A DNA stretch of 64,000 nt from Shinisaurus crocodilurus. Lineage: Eukaryota; Chordata; Lepidosauria; Squamata; Shinisauridae. Made by a program: the position numbers and the translations under genes. This document shows positions 9,637 to 21,136 of this stretch, in pieces; position 1 is the stretch's first letter; each line of letters begins with the position of its first letter. The notes beneath the pieces are model-generated. The model was not told the origin of the DNA. It saw nothing but the letters and a program-made list of their open reading frames with translations, and ran no database searches. The DNA is taken from positions 1-64,000 of the forward strand of contig JAHFWL010001269.1 in NCBI GenBank assembly GCA_021292165.1, written 5' to 3'.

Positions 9637-10025
9637 ATAAGGGATGGGTGATAAATTTGTTTCAGTTTGTTTATTTTTTTACCAGAATTTATCCAGTTAA
9701 GACTTCCTAGAACTGAACACACACCCAAATGCAACCTATGGTCTGAAGTTCATGCATTTCTGAGCTTGCAGTACAATCTATCTAAAATTATTTCAAGGCT
9801 GCCTTTAAAGATTGAACCCTTTCTGATTTTAAGCCCCCCAAAAAGAATTCATTTGAAAAATATGCACAATTTATTTATACATTTGGGGAAATGTGCATAT
9901 AAATACACATTAATTTTCATGTGTAAACTTGCAATCTGATATGGAGACAAGTTGGAATGAGCTTTGAAGTAGAAAATGGAGAACCTTGAAGAACTCAAGT
10001 TTTCCTGATTTGCACATCAAGAGTT
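9637..10025 (+). repeat. Family R copy
   Basis: It opens AGGGATGGGTGATAAATTTG and includes ATTTATCCAGTTAAGACTTC, ACTTGCAATCTGATATGGAG and GAACTCAAGTTTTCCTGATT before TTGCACATC. This order (Y-rich start, TTTGAAAAATATGCACA repeats, CAATCTGATA, then TTGCACATC end) is the family R plan. Confidence 0.75.
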
Positions 10026-11658
10026 GGCATGCACATCTATAAGACACTCATACATCATGTCTAATCCAATATTTTTCAGTGGAATTGGATACACATCCAG
10101 GTGTGAAGCATCAAGTTGCACTTCCCCATAATGTACACCTCTTTGTATACAATTTCCCCTAATATACACATTTTTGTTTGCGTCTTTGGTCAGAGCACAG
10201 CATCACAAAATTGGTAGAAGTGCAAAAAACAAAGCATAATTGTGTTCTGATTCACATATTAAGTTTGGGAAGTGCAAATCACGTCAGTTTTATTCAGTGT
10301 GAAACAAAACAATTTTGCCCCGTCTCTAACCCTGACTACTACCCAAGAATATGGCCCACCTGGGGAGTATGCAGCTTCAAGGAGCATAACGCACCCCAGC
10401 TACTTACACACCCCAGATCCAGACCTTCCTAATCATCCTAGAACCCCAGGAGCAGAATTAGAAATCGGACTGAGCTGGAGCCCAGATGAGAAGGTGCTGT
10501 GGATATCTGGGCCCTTCTGTTTCTGAGTCCTACTAGGAAGTAGGAACCATGAACTGAAATATACTCTGGAACGGAGTCCTACTCTTCTTCCCAGGAAGGG
10601 AAAGGCCAGCAAGAGCAAGGTCATCTATAAAACCTTCACTCTGGCTCTTGCTGCTGCAGCACGTCTTTTTATCCAGTTCCTAGTTGTGAGTGCTAGTTCT
10701 TTCTGACTCCTTGGCTGGACAAATCTGCTGCTGCTTCAGCACCTGCTATAGATGCTCTGCCCTGCTGGAAGGCAATAATGGAGGGCACAGGACACAGACC
10801 AAAACCTGTAAAAAATAAAAATTAAAAAAAAAAACAACCCACAAAGTGTATTGCAAGTATGGATCAAGAAATATCACAAAAACGAGCTTTAGAATACCCT
10901 CCGGGGGAGGGGGGAGTTCCCCTTGCTGACAAATGGCCATGCCTTAAATTGACTTAATCTGTTAAAATGTGTCCTCAGCAATTTCTCTCCAGGCTTGATT
11001 GGATTAAAACCTGTATTCCTGTGGCTCCATGGCCTCTCAATTTCCAATCCCATTTTGTGTTGAGACTCCATCAACGTAGTCCATAGTGAGCTGGCATTAT
11101 GGAAATTGGATTGCTTCTTTATCCCCATTATACAAAAGGTGGTTTGATACCAGGCACACAGATATGATTGCTTGGTTCCCCTCCAGCTCCATCAAGCCCC
11201 TGTTGAGCACTCCATGGTGCAGCATGAAATAATCTCAGATTAACATATCATAGTGGCATAAACAAAACAGATACGCACACACACACACACACACACACCA
11301 AACCAGGAACTGGCTCATTCTGTGTGGTGGTGAGTATATTTTTGTTCTACGGCTGATCTTTCTGAGCAGAAAAAAACCTTAAGGATATGTACTGTATGTG
11401 CACTGGTAAGGTGCCATCCTTCGCTGTATAAGCAGACAGTACAAGAGGAGTAAGTGCAGGCCATAATATGACTCACAAACACAACTGAGTCCTGGAGACA
11501 GTGCCAGCTGCAGGTTTTCAGGGGTCTATGGCACAGGACATCTCTGTACCCCATATTGCAGTTCCCTTTCTCTTCCCCCATTGTGCCTCCCTTCTTCATT
11601 TTGCCCCCCTCCCATGGCTCCCTTCCACTCAGTATCTCTATTCCACCCGTAACATAAT
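10026..11658. other. No gene recognised; 28-bp repeat copy 2 and (CA)n
   Basis: The 10392-10419 block repeats 9361-9388 exactly. An A-rich tract spans about 10806-10835 and a (CA)12 tract 11276-11299. The remainder has no recognised repeat, and open frames of 60-130 codons show no domains. Confidence 0.45.
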
Positions 11659-11659
11659 T

Positions 11660-12030
11660 AGGGGTGGGCGATCCACCGGGACCAGACCTACCTCCAGCTC
11701 AGCGGATGCCACTGCTGAGCCCATAGAGCTGGGTCGAAAGCTGGCATGCACCATGCCACTCGCCAGACTTTTGGGTTCCCGGCATGCTGCTGTTTACGTA
11801 GAAAATGCCTTAAGATACATCAAAAGTGGCTGCAATTTGCACAAATTATGCAAATTGTGGCTACTTTGGGTGTATCTTAATGCATTTTCTACATAAGCAG
11901 CAGCCTGCCGGGAACCAGGAAGCCACTTCCCCTGCTCGACTCAGGAGAACGAGAGTCGATGGTGGGGAAGAGATAAGTGGCACAGAGTTCGGCGGGTTGA
12001 GCCCGGCTAGTCCACCAGATTTCCACCCCT
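11660..12030. mobile_element. Palindromic DNA element with 69-nt internal arms
   Basis: The outer ends are AGGGGTGGGCGATCC and a closing TTTCCACCCCT. Inside, 11774-11842 (GGTTCCCGGCATGCTGCTG...) and 11848-11916 (...GCAGCCTGCCGGGAACC) are inverted repeats with about 85% agreement, separated by a few bases. CpG content is above average. No matching target duplication was found, so the ends may be slightly different. Confidence 0.65.
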
Positions 12031-12214
12031 GAATGAAATCCTCGCACATCCCTATAAACCCATCATCTCTACCTTCTACTCTCTCTGTCTCTTCCCTCTT
12101 CCATCAGGCTCCTTTCCTCTTTCTCTCTGTCTCTCCTTCCTCCCTACAATGGAGGGCTGTACAACTCAGCAATACCGAAACTCATCAATGTTCTCTGAAT
12201 TCTGTCTTGAATCT

Positions 12215-12590
12215 TGTTTCACTTTGTCTCCATATCAGATTGAGAGGTGTGTTTGAGGGGGGCAGGTGAGTAATATGTGTGTATTTTCTTGCACATTCCC
12301 CCCCCAAATGTACACATTAATTGTTCACATTTTTGAAATGTATATATTTTTCTCCCATTGACTAAAGCATATTTGTGTGCGTTTTTTCAAACGTGTGCAT
12401 TTTTTATATGCATTTTTCAAACATACACATTTTTTCAAACACATTTTTGTGGTTGTGCAAATCACATTGCAAGTTCAGAAATATACGGACTTCGAGCACA
12501 GATTCTGTTAGGGTCTGTGTTCTGTTCCAGGAGCTGCAACTGGGTAAATTCTAGTCAAAAGCAAACTGAAACTAATTCCTGATAAAGCCC
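12215..12590 (-). repeat. Family R copy
   Basis: Reverse orientation: CATATCAGATTG, ACATTAATTGTTCACATTT, TCTCCCATTGACTAAAGCA, repeated GCATTTTTCAAAC units, then CTGGGTAAATTCTAGTC and CTGAAACTAATTCC. The outer CATACATCCCTA end is degraded. Confidence 0.75.
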
Positions 12591-12865
12591 GATAGATACC
12601 TCAGATGCTTAGAAACAGTAACAGCCAAGGAAGGATATAGATATATAGGAGAGCAAATGAAGTTCCAGGTGAGGATTCCAGTTTGAGCAGAAGACCTGTT
12701 TTGTTTGTGAGAGACAGATGGAGTCAGACATTTGACTATTTTGCCTAGGTCACAAAAGTGACCAATGCCTGACCTGCTGTTCCACCATTTGTAAACAGGA
12801 AGGGTCTCAGGGCCTCTTCACATTTCATAGCCCTAAGATCAGTCCCACGTTGCAATACTCCATAC

Positions 12866-13001
12866 CAGGACTCTCCAACCTTGGGTCCCCAGATGTTGCT
12901 GGCCTACAGCTTCCAGCATACCTAGCCAGCATGGCTAATGGCAAGGGATTCTGGGAGCTGTAGTCCAGCAACATCTGGGGACCCAAGGTTGAAGAGCCCT
13001 G
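12866..13001. mobile_element. Palindromic hAT-type MITE (P2) with exact TSD
   Basis: Ends are CAGGACTCTCCAACC and GGTTGAAGAGCCCTG. Direct repeats CTCCATAC at 12858-12865 and 13002-13009 are identical, giving the 8-bp duplication expected of hAT. Both arms hold the TTGGGTCCCCAGATGTTGCTGG block seen at 6568. Confidence 0.9.
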
Positions 13002-13009
13002 CTCCATAC

Positions 13010-14016
13010 TCTGTAAAACTTGAAATCTTCCCCCCCACCAGATGTGATTCAGCCTATTCAATTTGAAGGTCTCCACATTGGCACTAGTGGCTGCCAAAGA
13101 CTGCTTTCTGGTCCTGAGAGAGTGAATAAAAAGGACATGACAAGAAGCCTGCACGGGCAATATTAAAAGGAGTCAAGGCCTAATCAAAAGGCTGACACAC
13201 AGAGCATAGAGTGAGCAGAGGAAATGAACTCAGCAGCATCCACATGGCCAGCTCAGAGGGAAGAGGCATGGCAGTCTGGGAGAATGGAGAGAAATCAATC
13301 TTCTGGTGTGACATGCGATTCCTTGATCAAACTAATCTTTTCATACCTTTCTTCCCTTCTCTTGTTGTTAGGAACATCTTTTGCCTTCAGGGGAAGAGAG
13401 AGAGAAAGAGAGAGAAATATACTGGCGTACAAAATCTACCCATCTAGCTCATTCTACGGTGGTTCATGTAGGTGGGAAACAGGCTTCGTGGGCACATATT
13501 CTGTGCCACGCTGATTGCTAAATTCACTGCCTGCTCTTGCTTTAGTTGGAGAGCCAGTTAGTGTTGCAGAGGTGATGTGAAGGACGGGTGATGAATAATG
13601 AGCTGCATATTTGGTGACCAGTGACTCCAATATCCATTAAGGAAGGCAAATCTAGGACAAATGAAGACAATGGCAAAGCTGGCTGAAATGCTGCTAGGGG
13701 CGGGGGGGGGGGGTAGGTCTAAGCATCTATTGCAAAATCCTTCAGTAGGCATGCATCATCAGGAAAATGCAGATCTTTATCATCTGAGCAGTATGCTTCC
13801 TGGCCCTGCCTCCTATGTCTACACATTAAGCATGGATATCTGGAAGGGGGCACCTACGTGTGAGTAGCTGCTTACACATAGGTGCTCCCTACACCATTGG
13901 GAGTTCCAACCATGTCAGATGCCTTACACATGAGTAGCTGCAGATGTATGCACTCAGTGCACAGATGTCTGAGGCATGGCCCTGTTCCATCTTCTGCATG
14001 TTACAGAGGCACTGAG
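13010..14016. other. No gene recognised
   Basis: There is a GA-rich tract near 13395-13420 and a G-run at about 13699-13712. A small inverted repeat around 13850-13885 (ACGTGTGAGTAGCTGC / GCTTACACATAGG) may be a MITE relic. Confidence 0.4.
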
Positions 14017-14216
14017 TAGGAACATGGGAAGCTGCCTTATACTGAGTCAGACCATTGGTCCATCTAGCTCAGTACTGTCAACACCGACTAGCAGTGGCTC
14101 TCCGTGGTTTGAAGCAGGAGTTTTTTTCCAGCCCTATCTGGAGTTGCTGGGGATGGAACCTGTGACCTTCTGCATGCAAAGCAGGTGCTCTACCCAATGA
14201 GCTACAGCCCTTCCCA
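14017..14216 (-). mobile_element. tRNA-derived SINE with CR1-like tail (SINE-B)
   Basis: On the minus strand the head reads GGGCTGTAGCTCATTGGGTA then GAGCACCTGCTTTGCATGC and GGTCACAGGTTCCATCC, that is an A box and a B box of pol III tRNA type. The 3' end, in plus orientation AGGAACATGGGAAGCTGCC ... GTCAGACCATTGGTCCATCT ... AGCTCAGTACTGTCAACAC, is alignable to the CR1 3' end at 62937-63000. Other copies: 32515, 38273 and 47985. Confidence 0.85.
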
Positions 14217-14305
14217 TAAATAGGGTTATAGTTGACACAGTATATAGCTTCTTATACTAGCTCATGAAATATACAGTGCTACTAATACAATAGTTGAGTT
14301 ACATA

Positions 14306-14552
14306 CAGTAATACCTTGGATTGCAAGTAACTTGGTTTGAGAGCATTTTGCAAGACAAGCAAATTTTTAAATATTTATTTTAAAAATTTGACTTGATATA
14401 CAAGCGACGTCTTGCAATACAAGTACTGTAGTATGGCTTAAATTTAAAATCTCTGTACAAATTTTTTGGGGGGGATTTCGTTTTGATATAAGTGTTTTGG
14501 ATTACAAGCACGTTTCCGGAACGAATTATGCTCTCAATCCAAGGCATGACTG
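14306..14552 (+). mobile_element. Tc1/mariner-type MITE (Tig copy 1)
   Basis: The 247-bp unit starts CAGTAATACCTTGGATTG and ends CAATCCAAGGCATGACTG, flanked by TA on each side (14304-14305 and 14553-14554). TA duplication and CAGT ends fit the Tc1/mariner superfamily, probably pogo/Tigger-like. The inverted copy at 24091-24341 agrees at roughly 95% by eye. Confidence 0.8.
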
Positions 14553-14554
14553 TA

Positions 14555-15131
14555 TATGAAATAAACCTCTTATTCATTAAGAAATTCTACACTACTTCCT
14601 TCCATAGATAAAGACACGATATCCAAATATCCACGAGTAAGCATATTTTGTCTACTTAGTGAAAGGTGTTCCCTGCAGAACTGTAGTCTGAAATGCAGAG
14701 TACTAGCCTGAAAGAAGAGCTGGAGATGAAAGGCAGGCAGGGGATGGGGAAGGAGAAGAGGGGGATCTCTTGGGAATAACTTCACTCAGTACAATTATCT
14801 CCCTTGGGACATGACTGAGTCTAGATGATCTCAAGAGAAAACTGGATTCAAAGATAAACTGGAAAGGCTTCACTAAAAAATTATAAACCCACTCATAGGA
14901 TCCCAAGAGAGGGAAACTGCCTTTAGCTACTGTTTAAATAGGTTGTTAATGCTGGATTTTAGAAAACATGAGTCAGTTATGACTGCCTTAGGATCCTGTA
15001 GAATTTGATCAGCAGATATCTCATTTCTTTGGATGAAGTGATTTATATACACAACACCTCCTCCCTCCGCCCATTGTCGCAGCACAGCCAGAAGTCGAAG
15101 TTGCACAGCTAGTTTCAGAACTAGGCAAAGG
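14555..15131. other. No feature recognised
   Basis: Unique-looking DNA; no repeat, domain or strong motif seen. Confidence 0.4.
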
Positions 15132-15325
15132 CAGCAGCGACTGGTGGCTCCACTGTCAGTCAGTATCCACTCTGGGTTTCAGTCTGAACTTTAAAGGACC
15201 TATTCATGGTGCTGAACCTAGTTTTGGGATAGAGTTCAGCACCATGGATAGCTCTTTAAAAGTTCAGACTGAAACTCGGAGTAGATGCACCACCCCACTG
15301 ACATTGGAGCCACCTGCCTCCACTG
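15132..15325. mobile_element. hAT-type MITE P1
   Basis: P1 reference plan: ends CAGTGGAGGCTGGTG...and...CACCTGCCTCCACTG, with internal inverted blocks TTCAGTCTGAACTTTAAAGG / TTAAAAGTTCAGACTGAAAC and GGTGCTGAACC / GTTCAGCACC. Here flanks GGCAAAGG (15124-15131) and GTCAAAGG (15326-15333) agree at seven of eight positions. No coding capacity. Confidence 0.85.
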
Positions 15326-16360
15326 GTCAAAGGTATGTTCAGCCTGGCTCATGGGAGAGCTAGGTTCATAACTTGGTTTGGGTCTAGATTCACCTGGTTG
15401 GCCTTGAGTAGGTCACTTCAGTCATTATAGTCCCATGGATATGCAGAGATCATCCACCAAGTTGAACATGGATCCATAACGTTATTATAAGCTCCAACAC
15501 CAGGGACAAACAATCCCTACTTTTACTGTCCTTGTACCAGGTAAATTATTATTCTTATTTTGTCTTTATTTTTGTCTTTTTGGAGTTGTTGCAGACATCT
15601 TCAAAAATGTTGTTAGCATGCAAACATGTTCACTAGAGTTCTTTTCGAAAGTGCTGGACTGATGAAAACCCCCAGACTGCAATCGTAAACATTTAGGAGG
15701 ATAGCACCACCTCCCTGAGAAAGTGTCATCATAACCCAGGGTTCTGATCTCCCTGCCTACAGCAGAAATGCTGCTGATAAAGACCCCTCAGATCCAAAAG
15801 AGCATATGGCCATGGAAGCACCCCTCGACAGCTCTCTCTTTCTCTTTCTCTTTCTCTCTCTCTCCAGGACCCTTGGCCCTAGAAGAGGTCCTGAGAACAT
15901 TCCCACTGTTTCCAGAGGAGGTTGCATTGTCATCCTCAGATTCACCCTCAGTTGCTTCTATGACATCACAGCCATGGCTCCTTAACAAGCATGGCTTCTT
16001 ATGGAAGAATGCCTCATGCAGCATGTGGGAGGAGCTAGCAACCTCTAGGAAGCTTGCTATTGCTAAGCTTGTCTGGCTTCCAGCCCAGTCCCACTTGAAG
16101 TTGGAATTCTCCATGTTGCTATCCACTCTTTGTTTACCTTAACTGGTATATGGCCTTACTTCTGGAATCTCCCCTGTGCTGATTATACTGGAACTCAACC
16201 CTTGCTGTGTCTGACCTTGCCTATTAGATCTGAATCTTTATATGTTCATCATTTCCCTAGGAACCTGTGTGCAGCAATACCTGCAGTAGGACTAACTCCA
16301 GCATAGTACTCAGCAGGACCCATGGCTTGAAATGGAACAGGAGATGCTGAAACAGTACAG
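15326..16360. other. No gene recognised; CT-rich tract, possible LTR-like DNA
   Basis: A (CTTT/CT)n tract lies at 15835-15865. Open frames of 112 and 124 codons overlap on opposite strands and are low-complexity around the tract, so they are not convincing genes. The base composition and CTCAGATTCACCCTC-like text recall LTR U3 DNA, but no TG...CA boundary is clear. Confidence 0.35.
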
Positions 16361-16361
16361 T

Positions 16362-16475
16362 AGATGATCCACCTTCCAACAGTACTTCCATTGTGTCTGG
16401 ATTAAGCTTGAGTTTATTGAGCTTCAACTGGTCCATTACTATCAGGAACTGCTGGATCTGTGTGCAGATTGCCTG
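16362..16475 (-). mobile_element. L2 reverse-transcriptase fragment
   Basis: Minus-strand translation contains TQIQQFLIVMDQLKLNKLKL followed by NPDTMEVLLEG, matching the L2 RT block with consensus LKLNPDKTEVLLVG. The similarity fades on both sides, so this is a short relic in a 148-codon open frame. Confidence 0.65.
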
Positions 16476-17861
16476 TGTGGTGAATACTGGAACTACAGGT
16501 AGGCCTTGGACTGACTGCTTCCTCCCACCCAGGCTGGTGACTGAACCATCTTGGACAGGAAGAGACATAAGAGGGCTTCCTCTTCTAGTTGAATCTTGCT
16601 TGAGCTGCAAGGTCTTCCTGAGCTCTGGAATGTTCTTGTATTTTAAGCACTCAAAGCTCTCTGCCTGGGTGAACAAATCTGTCAGTTTCACTTTCTCCCA
16701 CATTCAGCTTAAAACAACAACAACAACCCCACCACCCTCAACTTTTCACCATCCCATTTATGGAAGAAGAAAAAAACTTTGGTAAGTTCTTCTCAAAGAA
16801 ACAAACTGAGTGAAATTCGGAATTACCTAATTCGGAAATTCGGAATGGAATTACCCATTCCTGTATGTTTAAGCCACTGAATGATGAGAAGATGTGAGCA
16901 TACCAAAGTGAAATAATGTAGATTCAGTGTATATGTTGGAGACAGGTATTATCTCTTTCCTGTGTATTTTTCACCACCTCCAGCATCAGCATAAACATGC
17001 ATGTCTGTGAACTCCATGTGAGCAGAGCTGTGCTGATGGGAGTGGGGCTATAAAACAAGCTGGAACATGGCAGAAAATATAATGGAGCCTACCACTGCTG
17101 GAAGAAAGGTTCTCCTCCATTTCTCATCCCTGACTTGTTGATTAACTTTGCTATCAGGATGGATTAATGCAGGCTGCTGCTTCCTTTTTCAATCTTTTTT
17201 TTTAGCCCTTTGTCACAAGAATGCAGTGCAGAATATTTAAGGTCCTGCATATTCCATGAGTTATAGAAAGGGAGAAAGGGGCTGTGTTGACCTTTTCAGT
17301 ATTCTGTATTGTGACTAGCTATAGCCATTCCATTCATTTCCCTGTTTTACAGCATTGCTGAGCTCTGGAGAGCCTGGTGGAATGGCCACCCCAATCAAAA
17401 TACAAAATGATGAAAGGTCAGAATAGTAAAGCACGCAAGTATATTTCAGGGAATATAATGCATTGCAATTCTGAGACCTTGTCCTTGGGCCAAAGTTTGT
17501 AATGAGAAAGAAAATGGCAGTCCATGAAATTGTCCTTGTAAGAGGCACAGGATGAACAGAACAGGGATCCATTTGTATGCACATCTTCATGCATACATAA
17601 ACGCACCCATTTCTTTTAGAGTGTGTTTCACACAGGCAAACACAAGCACCTACAATAATACTGAATGAGACATACAGGAGATGTTCAAAAAATGCAACCC
17701 TGTAGGTGAAACAAAAACCCTCCTAGATACATAGTTAATACAAGCCCAGAAGAGAGACAAATCCTATGCAGTCCAGACTCCAGAAATATTTGCAACCAGA
17801 GTGAATCCCACACTTTACCATTGGTGGGTAAAATAAGCCACCTGAGAGAAGAGGGGAATTG
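16476..17861. other. No gene recognised
   Basis: It holds an AAC tract near 16712 and a small inverted-like repeat GAAATTCGGAATTACC / AATTCGGAAATTCGG near 16815. Nothing else is recognisable. Confidence 0.4.
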
Positions 17862-18050
17862 CTAGGGATGTTGGAGAAATCCACAATGGATGCAGATCAG
17901 ATTGGATTTATGTGAATCTGACCACAGTGGGCTGGCTTTTTCTGAGTCGTGTGGACTTGTGAACCAGTTTTTTACTTGGGAGGGGGGAACTGTGCAAGTG
18001 CACATTTGCAAATGAATAAAATTCTTGTACAAAAAATCTGATTCCACCGA
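17862..18050 (+). repeat. Family R, subfamily B fragment
   Basis: It starts TAGGGATGTTGGAGAAATCC and includes TTTGCAAATGAATAAAATTC. It lies directly upstream of a full family R copy. Subfamily B copies lack most of the central TTTGAAAAATGCAC repeats. Confidence 0.55.
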
Positions 18051-18094
18051 TGGACAGTATCTGAGTGGTGTGACCCAGTCAAGCCAAACCGTCG

Positions 18095-18528
18095 TAGGGA
18101 TGTATGAGAAATTCATGTCAGTTCATTTTTTTTTTTATCAGGCTTTTACCCAGTTCGCACCTTCTGGACCAAACATAGACTCTGTGGTCAAAGTCCATTC
18201 ATTTACGAGCTTGCAGTGTGATTTGCAGCTCAAAAAAAGTTTTCAACAGCAAGCATACATTTGAAAAATGCACATGGAGAATCTGTACTTTTGGAAAATG
18301 CGTAAAAATACACTTTAATCAATGGGAGAAGAATGTGCATATTTTAAAAAATGTGCACAATTAATGCGTACACTTGGAAAAATATGCACTAAAATACAGG
18401 TGGAGTTTCATGTGAAAAGAAAAAAAGCAAAGCGTGCAATCTGATACATAGTCATGTCAGAACAAACTTCGAGATGGAATGGGGAGAACTTTGGTGAGCT
18501 TGAGTTCTGCTGATTTGCATATCCCTAG
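18095..18528 (+). repeat. Family R copy, near full length
   Basis: It runs from TAGGGATGTATGAGAAATTC to TGATTTGCATATCCCTAG. The order of blocks is TTTTACCCAGTTCGCACC, CAGTGTGATTTGCAG, ACATTTGAAAAATGCACATG, TCAATGGGAGAAGAATGTGC, AATTAATGCGTACAC, TTTCATGTGAAAAG, GCAATCTGATACA. The inverted termini TAGGGAT...ATCCCTA suggest a DNA transposon derivative. It is the best plus-strand reference in the window. Confidence 0.8.
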
Positions 18529-18725
18529 AACTTGCCAAGGGGTTCCTTTCATCCCCCCTCCCCAAGTCCAAAGCCCTGAATGGCAAGTCTCAGGACCCCT
18601 CTATCATCTTCTTGGTGCCTCAATTACTATGTTCTATTCTTTCTTACCACTGTGTCAGGAGCTGCTGAAACCTGTGTGTGGCAGCCTTGGGCAGTGAACC
18701 ACTCGATAGCTGGTGCTAGCCTCTC

Positions 18726-18902
18726 CAGTGCAGGCTGGTGGCTCCGATGTCAGCGGGGCTGTGTATCCATTCCAGCTTCTACTCCGAACTTTTAAGGGGC
18801 TATCCATGGTGCTGAACCTAATTTGGAGCTCCTTTAAAGTTCAGACTAAAATCCAGAGCAGGTATACAGCCCCACTGATATTGTAGCCACCAACCTCCGC
18901 TA
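18726..18902. mobile_element. hAT-type MITE P1, decayed
   Basis: It starts CAGTGCAGGCTGGTGGCTCC and ends CCACCAACCTCCGCTA. Internal GAACTTTTAAGGGGCTATCC and CTCCTTTAAAGTTCAGACT are inverted. Flanks AGCCTCTC and AGCATTGC match at five of eight. Confidence 0.75.
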
Positions 18903-18974
18903 AGCATTGCTAAAGAACTTTCCAGACCTGGACTGACTCTCCCTATCCATGGAGACATGATTGGATGCTAGGGC

Positions 18975-19315
18975 AGTCAGAATGTGTGAGAGAGCCTTTT
19001 CTGTGGCTGCACCCCAATTGCATAATTCTCTCCCATGGGAGGTTACTTTGGTCCCCCACCCATTTTACCTTCTGCTGCCAGGTGAAAACAATTTTGTTCA
19101 GGTAGGATTCTTATGAACCTTGGGGGTTTTTTGCCCCACCAGCCGCTGATTTTAATTATTTGTCATGCTGTTTCAGTGGCTGTTAATTATTTTAATTGGT
19201 GTTGCTTTGTTTTACTGTTCTTTGAATGCTAGCACTCAGTCTTGAGTGGTACTCCAAGTGAGTGAAAAAGTAGGATATGAATTATTTCAATAAATCGATA
19301 GATAAAATGCAATAC
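18975..19315 (+). mobile_element. L2-type LINE 3' end
   Basis: GAGAGAGCCTTTTCTGTGGC followed by TGCACCCCAATTGCATAATTC and CTCCCATGGGAGGTTAC corresponds to the L2 C-terminal REFAFSVVAPQLWNDLP region. It ends with a TTTTAATTATTTTAATTGG-type 3' UTR and GTAGGATATGAATTATTTC, AATAAAT. Only nucleotide-level similarity remains. Confidence 0.65.
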
Positions 19316-20300
19316 TTTCCTCTTCAGATTTATTCTGGCTCCACTTCAAGGGCAAATTATTCCCTGAAAGTTTCCCCAAACTAATTGCTAACTTTCCAAC
19401 CTCAGTTTCAGATGAAGCTAATATTTTTTACCTCAGCGTCTTGAGATTTGTATCTACTTATTTTCTCATTTATTTGGCAAGACGTCTGCTAATCGGCTGA
19501 TTGGTAATGCAAACAGCCTCCTGCTGTGGGTACATTAAATGGTAGCAGTTTCTAGTTTAACTGAGGAGCTATTCAATTATAGGCAATAACTATTTATTAC
19601 TAATAAGATGGTCTAGGGTCCTCAAATCTCAACAACAAGAACAACTGCAGAGTGAAATTACAAGCATTTGCCTGATGCAAAACATAGAGTGGTTTATAAT
19701 AAAATATCCAAGAAGTGGGAACGAAGGGAGAAAGACTGATACAATACATGAGTGCCTGCATCAAGGCCAACTTCAGAGAAGAGGGAAAGGAAATCAATAG
19801 AAGTCTGATCAAAGTTATCTTTCCACCCATGTGTTCTCACTTCCTTATATAGTTTCAAGAGAGGCTTTCATTGTAGGGAAAAGCTTTTCAACGTATTCAG
19901 CTCAAAATAATAATGTCCTTAATCAAAATGATCAAATGTGACATCTAAAACATATAGCCAAGATCAGAGTTGAACACACTATTTGCCAAAAGCACATTCT
20001 TTCTAACAAGCTCATTTGCAGTCTCATTTAGATTCCTGGAATTAATTTCTTCATGATGCTAGTGATACTTCCTGGAAATGTGTCTATTTGAAGGTCACTT
20101 CACACATCATTTTCCCCACACACGCACACACACACACACACACACAGATAATCTGCATATAAGGGAAACAATAGACCACTGCAGGCATTCACCTGCTCAC
20201 ATATAGGGCTAATGTGTAGAGGGGGACATGGGAGTGCACATAAGCTTCGCCCCCAGTGGCCCTGCATGCCCAGTACTCAGTTAGACCTTGGGCATTGAGC
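19316..20300. other. Mostly unique DNA; possible conserved element 19420-19600
   Basis: The 19420-19600 stretch has homeobox-like AT motifs (CAATTATAGGCAATAAC, CTGATTGGTAATGC) and no repeat signature. A CA tract spans about 20122-20146. Conservation is only a guess. Confidence 0.3.
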
Positions 20301-20329
20301 ACAAAGGTCTCAGGAGCACTCTATAAGCA

Positions 20330-20990
20330 CATTCAGCTGAAGTTAAATTATTGCAATGTACCCTACATGGGGCTGCCTTTGAAGACAGTTCAGAAGTTGC
20401 AGCTTATGCAAAATGTGGCAGCCACATTGATAAAAGGGACCAGAAGATCTGAACATATAACACTAATTATGTCCCATTTGAACTGGCTACCTGTACATTT
20501 CCAAGCCCAATTCAAGGTTCTGGTGTTGACCTACAAAGCCTTAAATGGCTTGGGACCTCAAAACCTGATGGAGCACATCTCCCAGTATGACTCTGTCCAT
20601 ACACTATGGTCAACATCTGAGGCCCTCTTCTAAGGGAGGTTTGGAGGGTGACAACAAGGGACAGGGCTTTCTTGATGGTATCCCCCCACCCCATGGAATG
20701 ACCTCCCCTCTGAGATCCACTTGTTGCCAACATTGTCATCTTTTCAGTCCCTGCTTAAAACTGTCCTCTGCTCCCAGGTATTTGATGGCATATAATGGGA
20801 TTTTAATGTCAGTTGTCATCAGGTCCCAGTTTCTAACAGTAACAGTTTTTAACTGTTTCAATTGTTTTTAATTTTTTATGTTAAAGTTTTTATATTATGT
20901 TTTATCATTTTAGTGAACTTGCCAGAGAGTTTGGGCTATTGGGTGGTATAGAAATAAATTGTTGTTGTTGTTGTTGTTGTTGTTGTTATA
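20330..20990 (+). mobile_element. L2-type LINE, RT C-terminus and 3' UTR
   Basis: Plus-strand frame 20256-20633 includes LQLMQNVAATLIKGTRRSEH, LTYKALNGLGPQNL and MEHISQYDSVHTLWSTSEA, which align to the L2 RT C-terminus. Downstream GGGACAGGGCTTTCTTGATGG and the 3' UTR end in TTGGGTGGTATAGAAATAAA and a (TTG)n tail at 20960-20986. The frame is broken after about 20633. Confidence 0.85.
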
Positions 20991-21097
20991 TAAAATGTGT
21001 CGTATTAAGGAAAATTGCTTGCAAAAAATATTACACAAAAATTGCATACAAAAATGCAGACAACAATGCGTACACATTTTCATGTGAAGTTCCTTTA

Positions 21098-21136
<39 letters not shown>

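Noticed and set aside
14150..14216. Possible tRNA gene on the minus strand
   Set aside because: A and B boxes are present, but it is the head of SINE-B, and no cloverleaf with a complete 3' acceptor stem is seen.
15788..16142. Overlapping 112- and 124-codon frames on opposite strands
   Set aside because: Driven by a CT microsatellite; neither shows a domain.
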